Shown one piece after another: positions 25,362-37,712 of a stretch of 64,000 nt of DNA. Both the position numbers and the translations under genes were made by a program. The DNA is from Solenopsis invicta (Eukaryota > Arthropoda > Insecta > Hymenoptera > Formicidae), in assembly GCF_016802725.1 (NCBI RefSeq), contig NC_052678.1, positions 6,750,001 through 6,814,000 on the forward strand, read 5' to 3'. The notes below the pieces were generated by a model, which made no database searches, was not told where the DNA came from, and worked only from the letters and a program-made list of their open reading frames with translations. Each line of letters opens with the position of its first letter. The stretch's first letter is position 1.

Positions 25362-27090
25362 TATGTGTATATATGTTGGGTCTACTTACAATTCTAAACT
25401 TCAATTTATTTATATTTTTATAAAAAGTAAGAATTTCCGCGTAATACTTGAAATATTGAGATTCTAATCTAAACTTTCAATAAATTAGTAGAGATATTTA
25501 TCTTGTACAATATCTGATGCAACAAAAAAAAGCAGGTTTCTGTAGAACTGGTATTTTACATAATGCAATGATAAATGAAAAAAAAAAAAGAAAAAAATAG
25601 TTGCGCTTGGTGCATAAATGTATTGGTATATCCCGTTTAATGATTTATTTTTTTGTAATGCATACCTTCTATGAATAGTTGCAGAATGAATAATAATATG
25701 ATTATAATGTAGTATGAAAGGTGGTATTGCAACACAACGCATACACACTCAGCGGAAATGGATTCAAAATATTTAAAATAGAAATAACTAAATTCAAAAG
25801 ATTAAGAATTTGAATTCGACAATGACCATACAAATTCAGTTAATGTTTAAGAATTTCTTGGATCCGTTTTAATCCATAAAAAAAGATTAAAATTATAGAA
25901 TTTCAATTTTTTTCAAATAATTATAAAAATGTTATATCATATAAATTAGAATAATCTTAAAATGAAAATTTATCGTGCATATCTACATTCAAATGGATAA
26001 GAGAATTTATTTTTATTTTCCTGCAAAAAACGTTTAGTCAATAGCATTCTGGTCGTAAGTTCGAAAATTTGTAAGAAGCAATCATAAGTAGAGGATACGT
26101 TTATATATAAGAATTAATTTTTTTAATTTCTTCTAAAGTCGAGACTTTGCTTACGTTACATTTCTGTGGGAATTATATTATTCTTTTCTATGGAAGTTAT
26201 TATTCTTTTAAGAATAATAGGAATCAGTAGATTAAGACTCAATGAAACTGATTATACACTCATTAACACTTGATTTAAATTATATATTAATTTTGTAACA
26301 CTAAATATTATTAAAAAATTATATTTTTAAGATAAAATAATACTGTATTTTTAATCATTTATTGAAGTTATTATCTGTTAAATCTGTGCCTAATTTTCAT
26401 GATATTACATTTCTAGGAAACAAAAATTAAAATTGCATGCGATTGGCTTACTGTTCTCATATAAGGTATAACGTCATGACCAATAAAAACGTGTTGCCAG
26501 ATTACTATTAAAAATTTGAATTTTTTCGTTTCTTTAATTGAAAATATTTCATATTTAAATGATATAAAATTTGAAAACTACTCATTCTTAGAAAAACAAT
26601 GGATTTATTTACTCGATAAAAATAAAAAAAATATTTTTTAAAATGTCATAATTAAATTTTGGAGTACTTATTTTTATAAAAGTCCAATTATTTTTCTAAA
26701 CTTTGATCCGCCATTTTGATTTTTGAAATTCTGACGTTGTATTCAGAGATTTAGAGATTTCAAAAACCATAAGATACAAAGTTTCATACTAACTGAAAAA
26801 AGATCTTTTCAGACATGCATATATGCTACACAGACTATGAAAGGATTAAACTAAACATTTTATTAATTTTAAAATAACACAAATATTACATTAAATTATA
26901 TTTAAAAAAAAAACAATTTTGTTTTGGCATTTTTTTATATAGACTCGTCTATGACATCGTTTTTAGTAATAAAACGATTTTACTTAAGTGTTTTATTTAT
27001 TATATATAAAATAAGATACTATTAATATATCAATTTAAATCGATGTTTGATCAATTTGATCGAAGTCTCAAAACGTAATTCTATCATACA
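25362..27090. other. AT-rich DNA
   Basis: No exon or clear repeat. This sequence directly flanks the outer edge of the giant inverted repeat and is not repeated on the right side. Confidence 0.45.
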
Positions 27091-27098
27091 TTTGTAAT

Positions 27099-27199
27099 CA
27101 GAGAGAAACCTGAGAGAGGCCATGCCGTCGATTTTCGTGTGACGTTTTCTCTAGGTCGTACAGTGGCGCCAATGGATCCACATTTTCAGTCGGCGGAAC
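27099..27199 (-). mobile_element. Half copy of the 56-kb MITE at the palindrome edge
   Basis: Reverse complement of 56191-56291, from the internal segment gttccgccgactg to the terminus. One difference was seen (gacgttttc against gacgctttc). The other half is missing: the element is joined directly to DHDDS exon 4 at 27199, with one shared base (G) at the junction. Confidence 0.9.
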
Positions 27200-27588
27200 T
27201 TCGGTAATATCTTCTGGTAAGATTTCATTATGTTTTACAGCCGTTGCAATATCTGTAATTGCATGAGTAAGTTCATCCCTTGCTGCAAACATAAAAAAAT
27301 ATAAAAATATATATTTCTAAATTACGTATTTACGTAACATTGGAAAAAAATGTAAATTTTCATTTGCATTTAGTACAAAATATAAAAGTGAGTGCATATA
27401 TAAATATGATTTACGATGATCATATACTTACACGTATAAGCGACAGCAAAATTTAAAAATGCTTTATTATTATCCTTAGTGGCAATTACAATTTGAGCCA
27501 TTAATTGGTTTATATCTTCTGGGATCAAGGACAAATTTCCAAACGCACGAAAGCACACTCCAGCATCCATCAATATGTCTCTAAAAAT

Positions 27589-28047
27589 CAGGGTTAGGCA
27601 CGTTATTTTATAAAAATAACGCGTTACATTTTGTAAAAAGTAACTCGTTAACGTTATTCGTCAGTGATTTTATAAAAGTAACTCGTTACCGTTACCGTTA
27701 CTTTGAAAATAACGATTTGTTATTTTTTTGTCATTTTTTTCTAATGCTAAAGTATCAAGTTATTAGATTTTAAAATTACTTTATTTAATAATTAATATTG
27801 CATGTAGTAGTAAATATTAAAACTTTAAATTCTCTAAACTTATATACAATTGTATAGAACATAGTTTTTTTTATATTTATTTAACTTGTCTAATAATTTT
27901 TCAAATTCCTTATATTAATATCTTATTTACTTTTTACTATTTTTATACTGCACAATTTTTATAGACATTTAGATTAAACATTGTTTTTAGATTTAAACTT
28001 CGTCACATTTTACATCTCAGAAATAAATCAAAATTTTTTCAACAATA

Positions 28048-28104
<57 letters not shown>

Positions 28105-28801
28105 TTCATAACGAAAGAAATTTTAAGTTTTTATACCATAGTAAATACAAAATTTGGAAAAAATTCCATACAATTTATGTAAAAAAAATATTATCAATTA
28201 ATTGAATTTTCGTCAGAAAACTGTAAAATATTAAAAATAAAAAATTTAACCGATGTTTTTTTCTTACTCAAATCGTATGGAGTCTTTTAATGTAGAACAA
28301 TGACAAAAAACCTATTTATTGTGATAAAACGACATTCTATGTACACTCAAAAACTGATTCTTTCACTAAAATTTATTACAATTACGATTCATAATCATCA
28401 CATTTGAATGATTATGATTGATTATGAATGATGATTAATCAAACATTATTGATCAATATAAAAAAATTGATCAATACAAATCAATTTTAAACTAATTTAA
28501 TGAGTAAGTGAATATTTAAAACCATTTTCTAATTGTATGTACATTGCGCATTATTATGATTTTGAAAATTTATTCTTCCATTTGATTTGGATAAAAATAT
28601 TTGTATCCAATCAATACTCTAATGCGCGATCAGCGCGCGATCTATTGAATAAATAATAAGGAACTAAGTAATGAAAAAGTAACGGATGAATTCCGTTACT
28701 GTAAAAATGTAACGACGTTACCGTTACCGTTACAGACATAAAAAGATGACGCTCGTTACCGTAAAAAAAATAACGAATAACGATAACGACGTTAAGTCTT
28801 G
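27589..28801. mobile_element. hAT-like non-autonomous element (left arm)
   Basis: Starts cagggttaggcacgtta and ends taacgacgttaagtcttg, imperfect inverted ends of hAT type. The subterminal regions are rich in gttac/gtaac motifs (acgttaccgttaccgtta). The interior is AT-rich with a TG microsatellite and no transposase. It lies in the DHDDS intron, only eight bases from the exon 3 acceptor. An 8-bp duplication could not be confirmed because a MITE abuts the far end. Confidence 0.65.
28051..28101. repeat. (TG)n microsatellite
   Basis: Twenty-five TG units. The mirror tract at 53434-53485 has twenty-six CA units and a slightly different edge, one of the few differences between the arms. Confidence 0.95.
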
Positions 28802-28802
28802 T

Positions 28803-29010
28803 GTACACCCAAGGACTTTGATTCTGTCCATGTGGAAAATTTCCAAACAGAGAAGTCGCTATCTTTCTACATACTTACATTTCATGATTAACGTAACGAT
28901 CAATAAGTTCTAGTCGTTATATTAATCATGAACTGCGAGTATGTAGAAAAATGGTGACTTCTCAGTTTAAAAAATATTCTGAAGGACAGAATCAATTACC
29001 GTGGGTGTAC
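28803..29010. mobile_element. 208-bp foldback MITE (left arm)
   Basis: Terminal repeats gtacacccaaggactttgat and atcaattaccgtgggtgtac, and a long internal hairpin: gaagtcgctatctttctaca pairs with gtagaaaaatggtgacttc, and catgattaacg with cgttatattaatcatg. It abuts the hAT-like element. Confidence 0.8.
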
Positions 29011-29019
29011 TTCATAAAA

Positions 29020-30060
29020 AATAAACATTAAAAAAGTATTAAAGAAATATTGAGTACATGTTATATGAATATTTACTGAAATCATTTTCTCAAGTGAATA
29101 ATTAAAAGCAAATTTATATAATGTTAAATAAACATTAAAAAATGTTAAATAAAATTATTTTTTGAAATGAATAATTCATAAAAAATAAAAACTTGAAAAA
29201 TATTTCTCCTATCTTTCTCTATCTGAAAAAGTGCATGTTATTCGATATTATAAATCGATAATTGTATCTTTCTCAAAGTTTATTGTTAACGCTTTTTCGT
29301 AATGCTGATTTTGGTTCTCCCGCGCTACACACTGATCGCGAGCTACTGTTATCGCAGAGATCGCATTTTCACGTTATGTATATCCAGGGTTAATAGTAAA
29401 TTTATAATTTGAAGCTTATATATAATATCGAAAGTTGTGTAACGCGCGCTTGTTTTGCTAGTACATATAAAAAAACAAAGTAAATTAAAAAAATATTAAA
29501 TAAACGTTACGCAAATGTTTACTGAAATTATTTTGTATAATGAAAAATTAATGAGCAATAAATGTTTGCATAATGTTAAATAAAGATTTAAAAAATGTTA
29601 ACTGAAATTATTTCGATAACAAATAATTAATGAAAACTAAATATTAACCAAACGTTAAATAAACGTTTAAAAAATGTTAATTAAAATCATTTTTTCTAAC
29701 CTACAATTAATAGCAAATAAATGTTTACATAATATTAAATAAACATTTAAAAAATATTTTGTAAAATCGTTATCTCAAATGAATTATTAATGACAAATAA
29801 ATATTTATAAAACGTTAATTAAACGTTTAAAAAATGTTAACTAAAATCATTTTCTGAAATAACTAATTTATGAAAAATAAATGTTTACATGATATTAAAT
29901 AAACGTTTTAAAAACGTATTTTTGAGATAATAATTTTTAAAATAATTCTTCAGTAAAAAAAAATGTTAAATAAATGTTAAATAAATATTTTTTTCCAAAA
30001 TAAGTTGAGAAAAGGAATATTAAAAAAAAATAAACATTTAAAAAACATTTTTTAACTATT
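29020..30060. repeat. Degenerate tandem repeat, unit roughly 80-100 bp (left arm)
   Basis: Repeated pattern of aaatgtttacataatattaa, aataaacgtttaaaaaatgt, then aaaatcatttt and a short spacer, at least six times between 29480 and 29960, with looser units from 29020. Interrupted at 29270-29480 by repeat family A copy 3. Confidence 0.75.
29270..29480 (+). repeat. Dispersed repeat family A, copy 3 (longest)
   Basis: Runs from aaagtttattgttaacgc through ttatcgcagagatcgc and agggttaatag to acgcgcgcttgttttgc. It joins in one copy the pieces seen separately at 13.36 and 15.65 kb. Confidence 0.55.
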
Positions 30061-30852
30061 TCTTTCCTGCTTGGGAAGATTTAAAATTGTGCCGCATTGT
30101 AACGCTTGATTTAAAATACATATATATTTTTTAAGAGGTTGTTAAATTTCTGCCTACTGAGATCCATGAGGCCATCAAGTTCCTCTTGGCTACGATTAAA
30201 GTTGCCTATGCTGAACGCATAAACTGTGATTTCTTTGATACCAAGGTCCATGCACCAATTCAACGTTTCAATCATTTTATCAAACCTGTCACAAATAAAA
30301 TATGTAACACATATACAGATTAGCATTTGCAAACTCTTTTCTCAAAGATACATACCCCTTTAAGTGTCCCTCCTTTTTTGTCATGTTTCGTTTCTGCGCG
30401 TAGCGTCTGTTACCATCCATGATGAACGCTACGTGCCTGGGAACCTTTCCGGTCTTTATGATGTTCAAAACCAAGTAGGAGAGGCCGAGGTAAGATGTTC
30501 CTGGGGTACAATGTTACGGTGATTATAATTTCAACATAAAAAAAATAGCGATATGTTCTAAGTACGTCACGAAACAACAACCGATCACGCAAGTGCGGCA
30601 ACTATCTTAATATTGCAAATAGCGTTTAACTTAATTTACGCCGCGGTCTGTGCAAAGACATGCTCGTAAATCAAGTAAGTAAATATTTGTCTATCGTAAT
30701 TTTTTGGTCTATTTTGCTTATTTAAGGTAGTTCCTATTATTTATTGTGTTTATGTAGATGGATAGACATTCAGAAATATGATACACTAGTGTTTATTCGT
30801 CTATTTTAATATGTAAGCAAAAAATTGTATCAAGATGTTACATGTGTCGAAT

Positions 30853-31880
30853 GGGGCTAGTTGTTACCGTAATTTGGGGTACGCTGTTACCTTGGAAAAA
30901 TTTGCCCTGTCGCATATGTGCAGTTGTCTATATCGATTCTCATTTTATTATAGGATGCGGACATATAACAAAAGACAGGAAAAGTTTTAATGGAATATAC
31001 AACATTTAGTGTCAAAGAATTAAAGTGGAAGCAGAAATGAGAAAATTTTATTAAAATAAAAAATTTTTAAACTACAAAAACTTGACGCTCTTAGATATTT
31101 AAATATCTATCTAATAATCAAATGTTGTAAAGTATAATAGTAACTTAGAAAATTATAATAACTTACAATGTTACTTAAATGTTAAAGAAACTTAATCTGT
31201 AACTTACTTCTAATTGTTTTTAAAACGCATATTTTACAAGTGTTACATTTATTGCATTCGTTCTGCCAATTCTTTTCCTTGCTTTTCTTATCCAGTAGCG
31301 CCATATTTTCATAGGTAAAAAATTTTTTATTTTAATAAAATGTTCTTATTTCTGCTTTCTTTTTTAAGTTTTTAATATTTAACTTTTTATTGTTCTTCTA
31401 AAAGGTTGATTACATTTTTATTTTATCATTATTTAAATTAGGTACGTAAAAAGATTACAAAGATTATCTTAATATTGTTTTCCTAAAAAGCTGATCATTA
31501 TTTTATTTTATTATTATTTAGATTAGATTTTTAAATTTATTATTTAGAAGGATCGTAAAGATCATTTCAAAGTACTGATCTTATAAATACAAATGTTTGT
31601 CACAAAAAAATGAGATAAAATATAGTTTCAAATGTGGTTTATAATTATTATAAACTCTATGATTATTAACATAATTATAATTAAATATAAATATCAGTTG
31701 TTTAGCTTTAATGTACCTGATTGTCTCGTTACCTCATTAAATATTAATTATAAATGTAATTCACGTGTTTTGATTTATTAAAAGATGTTTTCTTTTTTTC
31801 TTTAAATGACTTTATATCTTTTGGTAACAAATTACCCCAGTGCTTTTGGTAACAACTAACCCCATGAAGGGGTAAAACGT
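30853..31880. mobile_element. Repeat element with inverted gttacc/ggtaac termini (left arm)
   Basis: The left end reads ggggctagttgttaccgtaa then tttggggtac. The right end reads ggtaacaaattacccc, then ggtaacaactaacccca. Inner segments are also inverted (attttattaaaataaaaaat at 31039 against its complement near 31325). Adjacent AT-rich blocks around 31390-31570 are a diverged direct duplication. No coding capacity; class unknown. Confidence 0.55.
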
Positions 31881-32511
31881 TCCTCTCTGACTCTGACACT
31901 TATAAATAACTTTGTACAAAAATCAATGATAATATACTACAATTAACCTTATAATCCTAAAATACAATAAATTTGATGATAAATCAGTCAATAGTCAAAG
32001 GAACAACAAATTATTTTACTAGTTATTTTTGATATTTTCTTAAAATCGGAACTTTTCTCCCCTATTGCAGCCAGTTCATGATACACTTCGTTATCCATGA
32101 AGGTGCATTATCCATAAAGGTGCGTTCCGAATCTAGGGACTCTAGTAGAAGTTGTTAGAAAGTTGTTCCGAATTAGCTATTGCTAGAAACCCTCTAACTA
32201 TTGCGCGCTTTGAAAGTGCTTCGAGAGTGCGTATAGATACATAAAAGCTACTGCGCTGCTCGATTGTCGGGCGGTCTTTTTATACTGAAGTGATTACGCT
32301 AACATAAGCCGCTGCTTGGCGCAATTACTTCCGCTTTGTTAGCGCGTACGCGCGTACACATTTTCGGTCGTTGCCCGATGGATTTATGGGATTGTTGATT
32401 TTGCCTCGTATTGCGAAGGTGCTTGCTAAATGGTTTTACTTTCGGGTCATGGTAATTGATTCTTGTTGCCATGCACCGTGTTATGGCTAGGCTATAACAC
32501 CTTATTTGTAT
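31881..32511. other. Unique-looking DNA within the left arm
   Basis: Mixed composition, with CpG-richer sequence at 32100-32460. No gene was recognised. Confidence 0.4.
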
Positions 32512-34619
32512 CCAGGGATGGGCATTATTGAATAATTTTTCATTTAAATAATAAAAAAATCACGAATAAAAATTTATTCGTTATTCGGTTATTCTTGTAA
32601 ATAATAAATAAAAATGTATTTGTTATTTGACCTCTTATAAATGATGAATAAAAATTTATTCGTTACTCAGCCTCTTGCAAATAACGAATAAAAATTTTTT
32701 CGTTATTCAACCCGTTGTAAATAATGAATCAAAATTTATTTGTTATTCGGTCTCTTATAAATGACGAATAAAAATTTATTTGTTATTCAGCCACTTGTGA
32801 ATTATAAATAAAATTTTATTCGTTATTCGGCCTCATATAAACGATGAATAAAAATTTATTCGTTTTTCAGCCACTTGTGAATGATGAATAAAAATTTATT
32901 CGTTATTCGGCCTCTTGTAAATAATGGATAAAGTTTATTTGTTATTCAATATTGTCGGAAAATATAATTCGATATAATTTCTTTTTTATATTTTAGCGTT
33001 ACAAGCGCCTTTGTATTTATATCTAAGCGGCTCATTTCGTTGGTGTCTCGAACCCAAATAACTCACTTTTGTTTATTTCCCCGTGCGTATAGACCCCGCG
33101 ATTTTCTTTTTTACACAACTGCTTATTTAAAATTTTGATTTCATTCGTTTAAAATATTAATTATTTCAATAATTATAATCGTGTCTTAAGTGTGTTTTCT
33201 TGAGCGAATACTATTCGCTAATATTCCGCAATAAACGCCTCTACAACAAATATCTTATAAATAATGAATAAAAATTTATTCGTTATTTGTTCTTTTGTAA
33301 ATAATGGATAAAAATTTATTTGTTATTCAGCATCTCACAAATAATAAGTAAAAATTTATTAGTTATTCAGCCACTTGTGAATGATGAATAAAAATTTCAT
33401 CATTATTTAGCTGCTTGAAAATGACGAATAAAAATTTAAACGTTATTTAGTTATTCTTAAATAATGAATATAATCACTTATTCAATACAACCTTTATTCA
33501 ATACATCTTGAATAAGAAACAAAAATTTATTTTTTTATTCAATTCTCTTTGAATAACAAAATAAACAACTGAAATTATTATTATTTTTATTCTATAAATT
33601 CTGAATAACAAATAAAAGTTAATTTTTAATTTTGTTCATAACAAATAACTACCTTAGCATTAACTGAACATATATATTTTAATAATTTAAAATGATTTTG
33701 TACTAATAATTAAAAAATGTAAAGGAGCATTTGAAAAAAACGTTATTGGTTAACATAATTTCATCAATAACATCAGTTATTATATTAAATTAATCAATTT
33801 AATATAAATAGTGATATTACTAACTCTTATTCGATTTATGCTGTGTTACGACCGAAAATTAATTTGGCGCACATTCTGCTTGAATTCGAAGAAGTATATA
33901 AAATTACACAAATAAATATAAGCACTAAGATCTAGCTGCGACCGAAGTAAGTCTTCTTACTAACAAAATCTTAAACATTATTTAGTCATTCTTGACTAAA
34001 TTATTCTTTATTCAATACTTATTCCTTATTCAATACATTTTGAATAAGGAACAAAAAATTATTCTTTTATTCAATTTTCTTTGAATAACAAAATAGACAA
34101 CTGAAATTATTATTATTTTTATTCTATAAATTCTGAATACCAAATAAAGATTAATTTATAATTTTGTTCGTAATAAATAAGTACCTCAGCATTAACTGAT
34201 CATATATGTTTTAATAATTTAAAATTATTTTACTGATAATTAAAGAATGTAAAGGAGCATTTGAAAAAAAAATGTTATCGGTTAACATAGTTTTTAAAAT
34301 TTTTAATATAATATATTTATTACATTTATTATGGAATTTATAGAATAAAAATAATAATAATTTCAGTCGTTTATTTCATTATTCAAAGAGAATTGAATAG
34401 GAAAAAAAATTTTTGTTCCTTATTCAAGATGTATTAAATGAAGATAAGTGCTTATTCATTATTCAAGAGTGACTAAATAACGTTTAAATTTTTATTCATC
34501 ATTTTCAAGTAGCGGAATAACAAATAAATTTTTATTCATCATTTACAAAAGGCTAAATAACAAATAAATTTTTATTCATCGATCGTTAATCATTAAAAGT
34601 CAATCATGCCCATCCCTGG
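32512..34619. mobile_element. hAT-like element built of ~41-bp tandem units (left arm)
   Basis: The termini are perfect inverted repeats, ccagggatgggca and tgcccatccctgg, characteristic of hAT-type elements. The interior carries arrays of a unit of about 41 bp (aataaaaatttattcgttat followed by tcggcctcttgtaaat) at 32540-32945, 33255-33450 and, inverted, 34475-34580. A segment of about 290 bp at 33480-33770 recurs directly at 34010-34300 and partly inverted at 34330-34450. No transposase frame exists. A clear 8-bp target duplication was not found. Confidence 0.8.
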
Positions 34620-34699
34620 TATAGATAATTTCTTAGATTTTAGTCTTTGTATCTATGTACGATGAAACGGAAGTAACTGTTCATTTTTCAATATTTTGT

Positions 34700-35225
34700 A
34701 AACTGTTATTAACATCTAATTGCTTATCACAAATGTAAATTTATTGTCTTCAATCATTTCTAAAATTTTCTCTTTTGTTTCGATCATTCTTATCCGACGA
34801 TCACCATCAGTTTCAACATAGTTTTATTAATTAGAAGAGAAGGAGGCTACTGCGGATATTACCGCTACTCCTGTTATTTTCATTATTAAGTGACGAATTC
34901 TAACAATTGCTTATAGACTTATTCGTTTGACAACTTTTTGTAGTTTTACCAGTACACTAATGCACAACAGCTAACAATTAAGTTATAAGTCATTTTTATT
35001 CTTGAACACTTCTAAACTTTTGAAAAGTATATTTCAGCACTTAATTACATATAAAATAAACATGGGTGTTTCTTCTCCTCTACTATTCCGAGATCATCTA
35101 ATGCTCAAAAGATTTTCGATCGGAATGCATGCAATTTGGATAATGCTTCGCATTCAATCTTTCCGTACGCACGTTTATACAATTTGCTTCACAGTAAACT
35201 AAACATATCATTGTATTCGTTGTTA
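34700..35225 (-). pseudogene. DUF4817-type transposon protein remnant A (left arm)
   Basis: On the minus strand the segment reads LVYCEANCINVRTERLNAKHY, one residue split here: LVYCEANCINV then RTERLNAKHYPN, then HSDRKSF. It fits the ADM.LVYGEA..N...A.RLY.E.YPNR..P....F pattern of the helix-turn-helix domain (DUF4817) found in insect transposon-related proteins. Further upstream codons give DRRIRMIETKEKILEMI, the usual next segment. Stops and frame changes separate the parts. Identified from memory of the domain. Confidence 0.55.
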
Positions 35226-35469
35226 TATCGGTACATTTTTTTTTCACAAAAAGTTACTTTTATGTGAAATACTTAGATGATGCGACCAGTAAAATATTCA
35301 TAAAGTTTGTAATGTCTGGTGCCACCTCTGGGAAAGTTGAGATGTATCAAATACACAAATATAAAAAAATAATGAAAAAAATTGCATCTATCATGATTTC
35401 CTTTTGCGACTAAGCATATTATTGTTTAAAATTATTGTTTATAAAAAGAAAATTATTGTTTATAAAAGA

Positions 35470-35830
35470 AGAATGCATCATTATAATAACAACAAATACG
35501 CCGATATGTATTTAATTTATGGTAAAGCACACTGTGTAAGTATACGTGCAGCAAGATTATATGCAGTACGTTATCCAAATCGTATGCATCCTGATTGCAA
35601 AACTTTTTAACCGACTGGACCGCAGAATTCTAAATAGTAATTGTTTGATGTCGGCATCAAAAGTTGACGTAGGTCGTAATCGTCGAATAAGAACGATCGG
35701 AATGAAAAAAAGAATTGTAGAAATAATTGCTCAAGATTCTATTACTAGTATGTACACGTGTAATAAGTCACGAATCAGCTACAAAATCTTAGAAACGACC
35801 TTGATAACGACTCTCTTTTCGAGGATTTGA
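35470..35830 (+). pseudogene. DUF4817-type transposon protein remnant B (left arm)
   Basis: The plus-strand frame contains YADMYLIYGKAHCVSIRAAR, then LYAVRYPNRMHPDCKTF. After a one-base frame change it continues with FNRLDRRILNSN and VDVGRNRRIRTIGMKKRIVE. This is the same domain order as remnant A, in the opposite orientation 250 bp away. The downstream DDE region is absent, so both are broken. Confidence 0.6.
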
Positions 35831-36454
35831 ATTTGATTATAAAAAAGATGAAAAGATTTTACTGGCTCTTTATATAAAGAGAAGAAGGAAACTATTTATT
35901 AGATTACTTATTATTTCAAAATTATTTTTTAAAATAATTTAGGACAACTTAATGATGTCGGTGCCTTCAAATATAGTTTTCGTCTTTTGGGTGGTCTTGC
36001 AGGTTTAATTACACGTGTTGGTTCTTTGACATAAACAAGGACGTGAGACGTACTAAATCGAGAATCGGGACATAACTTTGATGTGAAATATCTATGTGTG
36101 AAGAAAATACAGATTGTCGTGATTCATTTGTTCGCGAGTGAACGGAATGTAACACTATTGTATTTCTTTATCTTTCGCCGATTAATTATTACTATATTAA
36201 TGTAAGGTCATCAGCAGGTGACAGAGTTCCGAGCTGGTATCCAACGCGGTATCGCTATAAATTAAATTGTCAGTGTGTACCAGCGAGCATAACATTATGT
36301 AACGTTAAAAATGGCATACAAATTTAGAAACTGAAATATGAGATTTTTACTCTTCGCTATCGTAACGTGAGCTTTAACGCGCCGCTCGGGAAGAACCGGT
36401 TTTATGAATGGTCCAGTTTTGCATAATTAGTAGGCATCTCTTTCCGCGTAATTA

Positions 36455-37382
36455 CGAGGTGTGTTCAAAAAGTATCGCGAATTTTGAATTTTCGCGGGTT
36501 ACGTATATTCGAATTTCGATCTTTTTGTGGCGTTATGTTGGTACTCATGTCTCTCACTTATGCCGACAAGCTCGGCCATTTTGAATGTTCACTTAATTGT
36601 TGACAGCTGCTTTGCTTGCACGTGTTTTGGATCGTCTTCGATTTTTACCTATTCAAAAAAATGGATCAAAGAACCTGTATCAAATTTTGTGTGAAAAACG
36701 AAATTAAGTGCGCGGATGCATTCCGAATGTTGACTGTGGCATACGGAGAAGCTACCTTGGACCGAAGCAACGTTTATCGGTGGTACAAAATGTTCTCAGA
36801 AGGCCGAGAAGATGTGAACGACGAAGAGCGTGCCGGACGCCCGAGCACTTCAACAACAGACGAAAAAATTAATGAAGTGGAGAAAATGGTATTGGCCAAT
36901 CGTCGAATCACCGTTAGAGAAGTTGCTGAGGACCTAAACATATCGATTGGCTCGTGCCATTCGATTTTTATCAATGATTTGGGCATGAGACGGGTCGCCG
37001 CGAAATTCGTACCAAACGCCCCTGCTCACACATCGTTGCTTGTGCGCGACTTTTTGGCCAAAAACAACACACTAATGATGCCGCAGCCACCGTATTCCCC
37101 AGATCTGGCCCCCTGTGACTTTTTCTTGTTCCCTAAACTGAAGAGGCCCATGAAAGGACGACGTTACGCTACGCTTGACGAGATAAAGACGGCATCGAAG
37201 GAGGAGCTGAACAAGATAAAAAAAAATGATTTTTGAAGTGCTTCGAAGATTGGAAAAACCGTTGGCACAAGTGTATAATATCTCATGGGGATTACTTTGA
37301 AGGGGACAAAATAGATATTCATGAATAAATAAATAATTTTTGAAAAAACACAAAATTCGCGATACTTTTTGAACACACCTCG
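36455..37382 (+). mobile_element. Internally deleted mariner element (left arm)
   Basis: Terminal inverted repeats of about 28 bp begin cgaggtgtgttcaaaaag and are flanked by TA at 36453-36454 and 37383-37384. The length of 928 bp is short for mariner (about 1.3 kb) because the middle of the transposase gene is missing. The element sits inside an older repeat whose empty copy exists at 55.8 kb. Confidence 0.95.
36661..37236 (+). pseudogene. Mariner transposase, internally deleted and frameshifted (left copy)
   Basis: From ATG 36661 the N-terminal paired helix-turn-helix region is intact (MDQRTCIKF, SNVYRWYKMFSEGRE, ERAGRPSTS). Translation then jumps from RRVAAKFVP to NAPAHTSLL. The block with the first catalytic Asp (TGDE region) and the second (HHDNAPAH) is deleted. 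The third, in YSPDLAPCDFFLFP, remains. A five-T run near 37235, where the right copy has six, ends the frame early. It cannot catalyse transposition. Relatives are DD34D mariners. Confidence 0.9.
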
Positions 37383-37712
37383 TACATCGTTGGCGTACCG
37401 GCCAAAACATTTAGTATTTTTAATATTCGCGAAAAAAAAGATTCTATTGTCACACGAAATCATACAAAAATGAAACAAATTGTGTTATTGCGCGAAATGC
37501 TGATGTTTATCTTACTTATGTGCTCGTAAAATAGATCAGTTGTTTTAATCCAGCAATTAATCATTGTGCGCAAAAAAATTTTTTATAGTTACTCAAATAT
37601 GTGTGAATAATAGTTTTTTGCATCAAAACTTGGGTATTATTAAATCATTAAAATGGATAGTAAAGTAACACAGTTCAGCGTAGCTGTCAAATAAATCATT
37701 CAAAACACGGCC

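Larger units (their letters stand above)
27199..30500 (-). pseudogene. DHDDS: Truncated DHDDS-type cis-prenyltransferase copy
   Basis: Exons mirror the right-hand gene: 30500-30356, 30285-30120, 27580-27432 and a partial fourth exon 27282-27199. The active-site segment HVAFIMDGNRR and the FSIGNFNRS region are intact. Exon 4 breaks after the ..LPEDITE segment and runs into a half MITE, which adds about 28 unrelated residues before a stop. The IPP-binding RTSGE.RLSDF segment and the last exon are absent, so no working enzyme is expected. One residue in exon 4 differs from the right copy (Ile for Ser). Any transcript would be chimeric with the MITE. The copy arose with the inverted duplication. 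Confidence 0.85.
36277..37712. repeat. Interspersed repeat interrupted by a mariner (left arm)
   Basis: Sequence on both sides of the mariner (36277-36454 and 37383-37712) matches the uninterrupted but diverged copy at 55500-56058. The unoccupied copy reads aacgatgcaattacgcgg where this one has aacgatgTA, mariner, TAattacgcgg. Confidence 0.85.

Noticed and set aside
30410..30601. 63-codon frame overlapping DHDDS exon 1 (and its mirror at 50933-51124)
   Set aside because: Shadow frame of the real DHDDS exon.
29020..34600. CRISPR-like regularly spaced repeats
   Set aside because: The 41-bp and ~90-bp arrays are degenerate head-to-tail satellites without unique spacers, in a eukaryotic transposon context.
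37072..37478. Frames antisense to the mariner transposase (and mirrors at 44055-44462)
   Set aside because: Shadows of the transposase coding strand.
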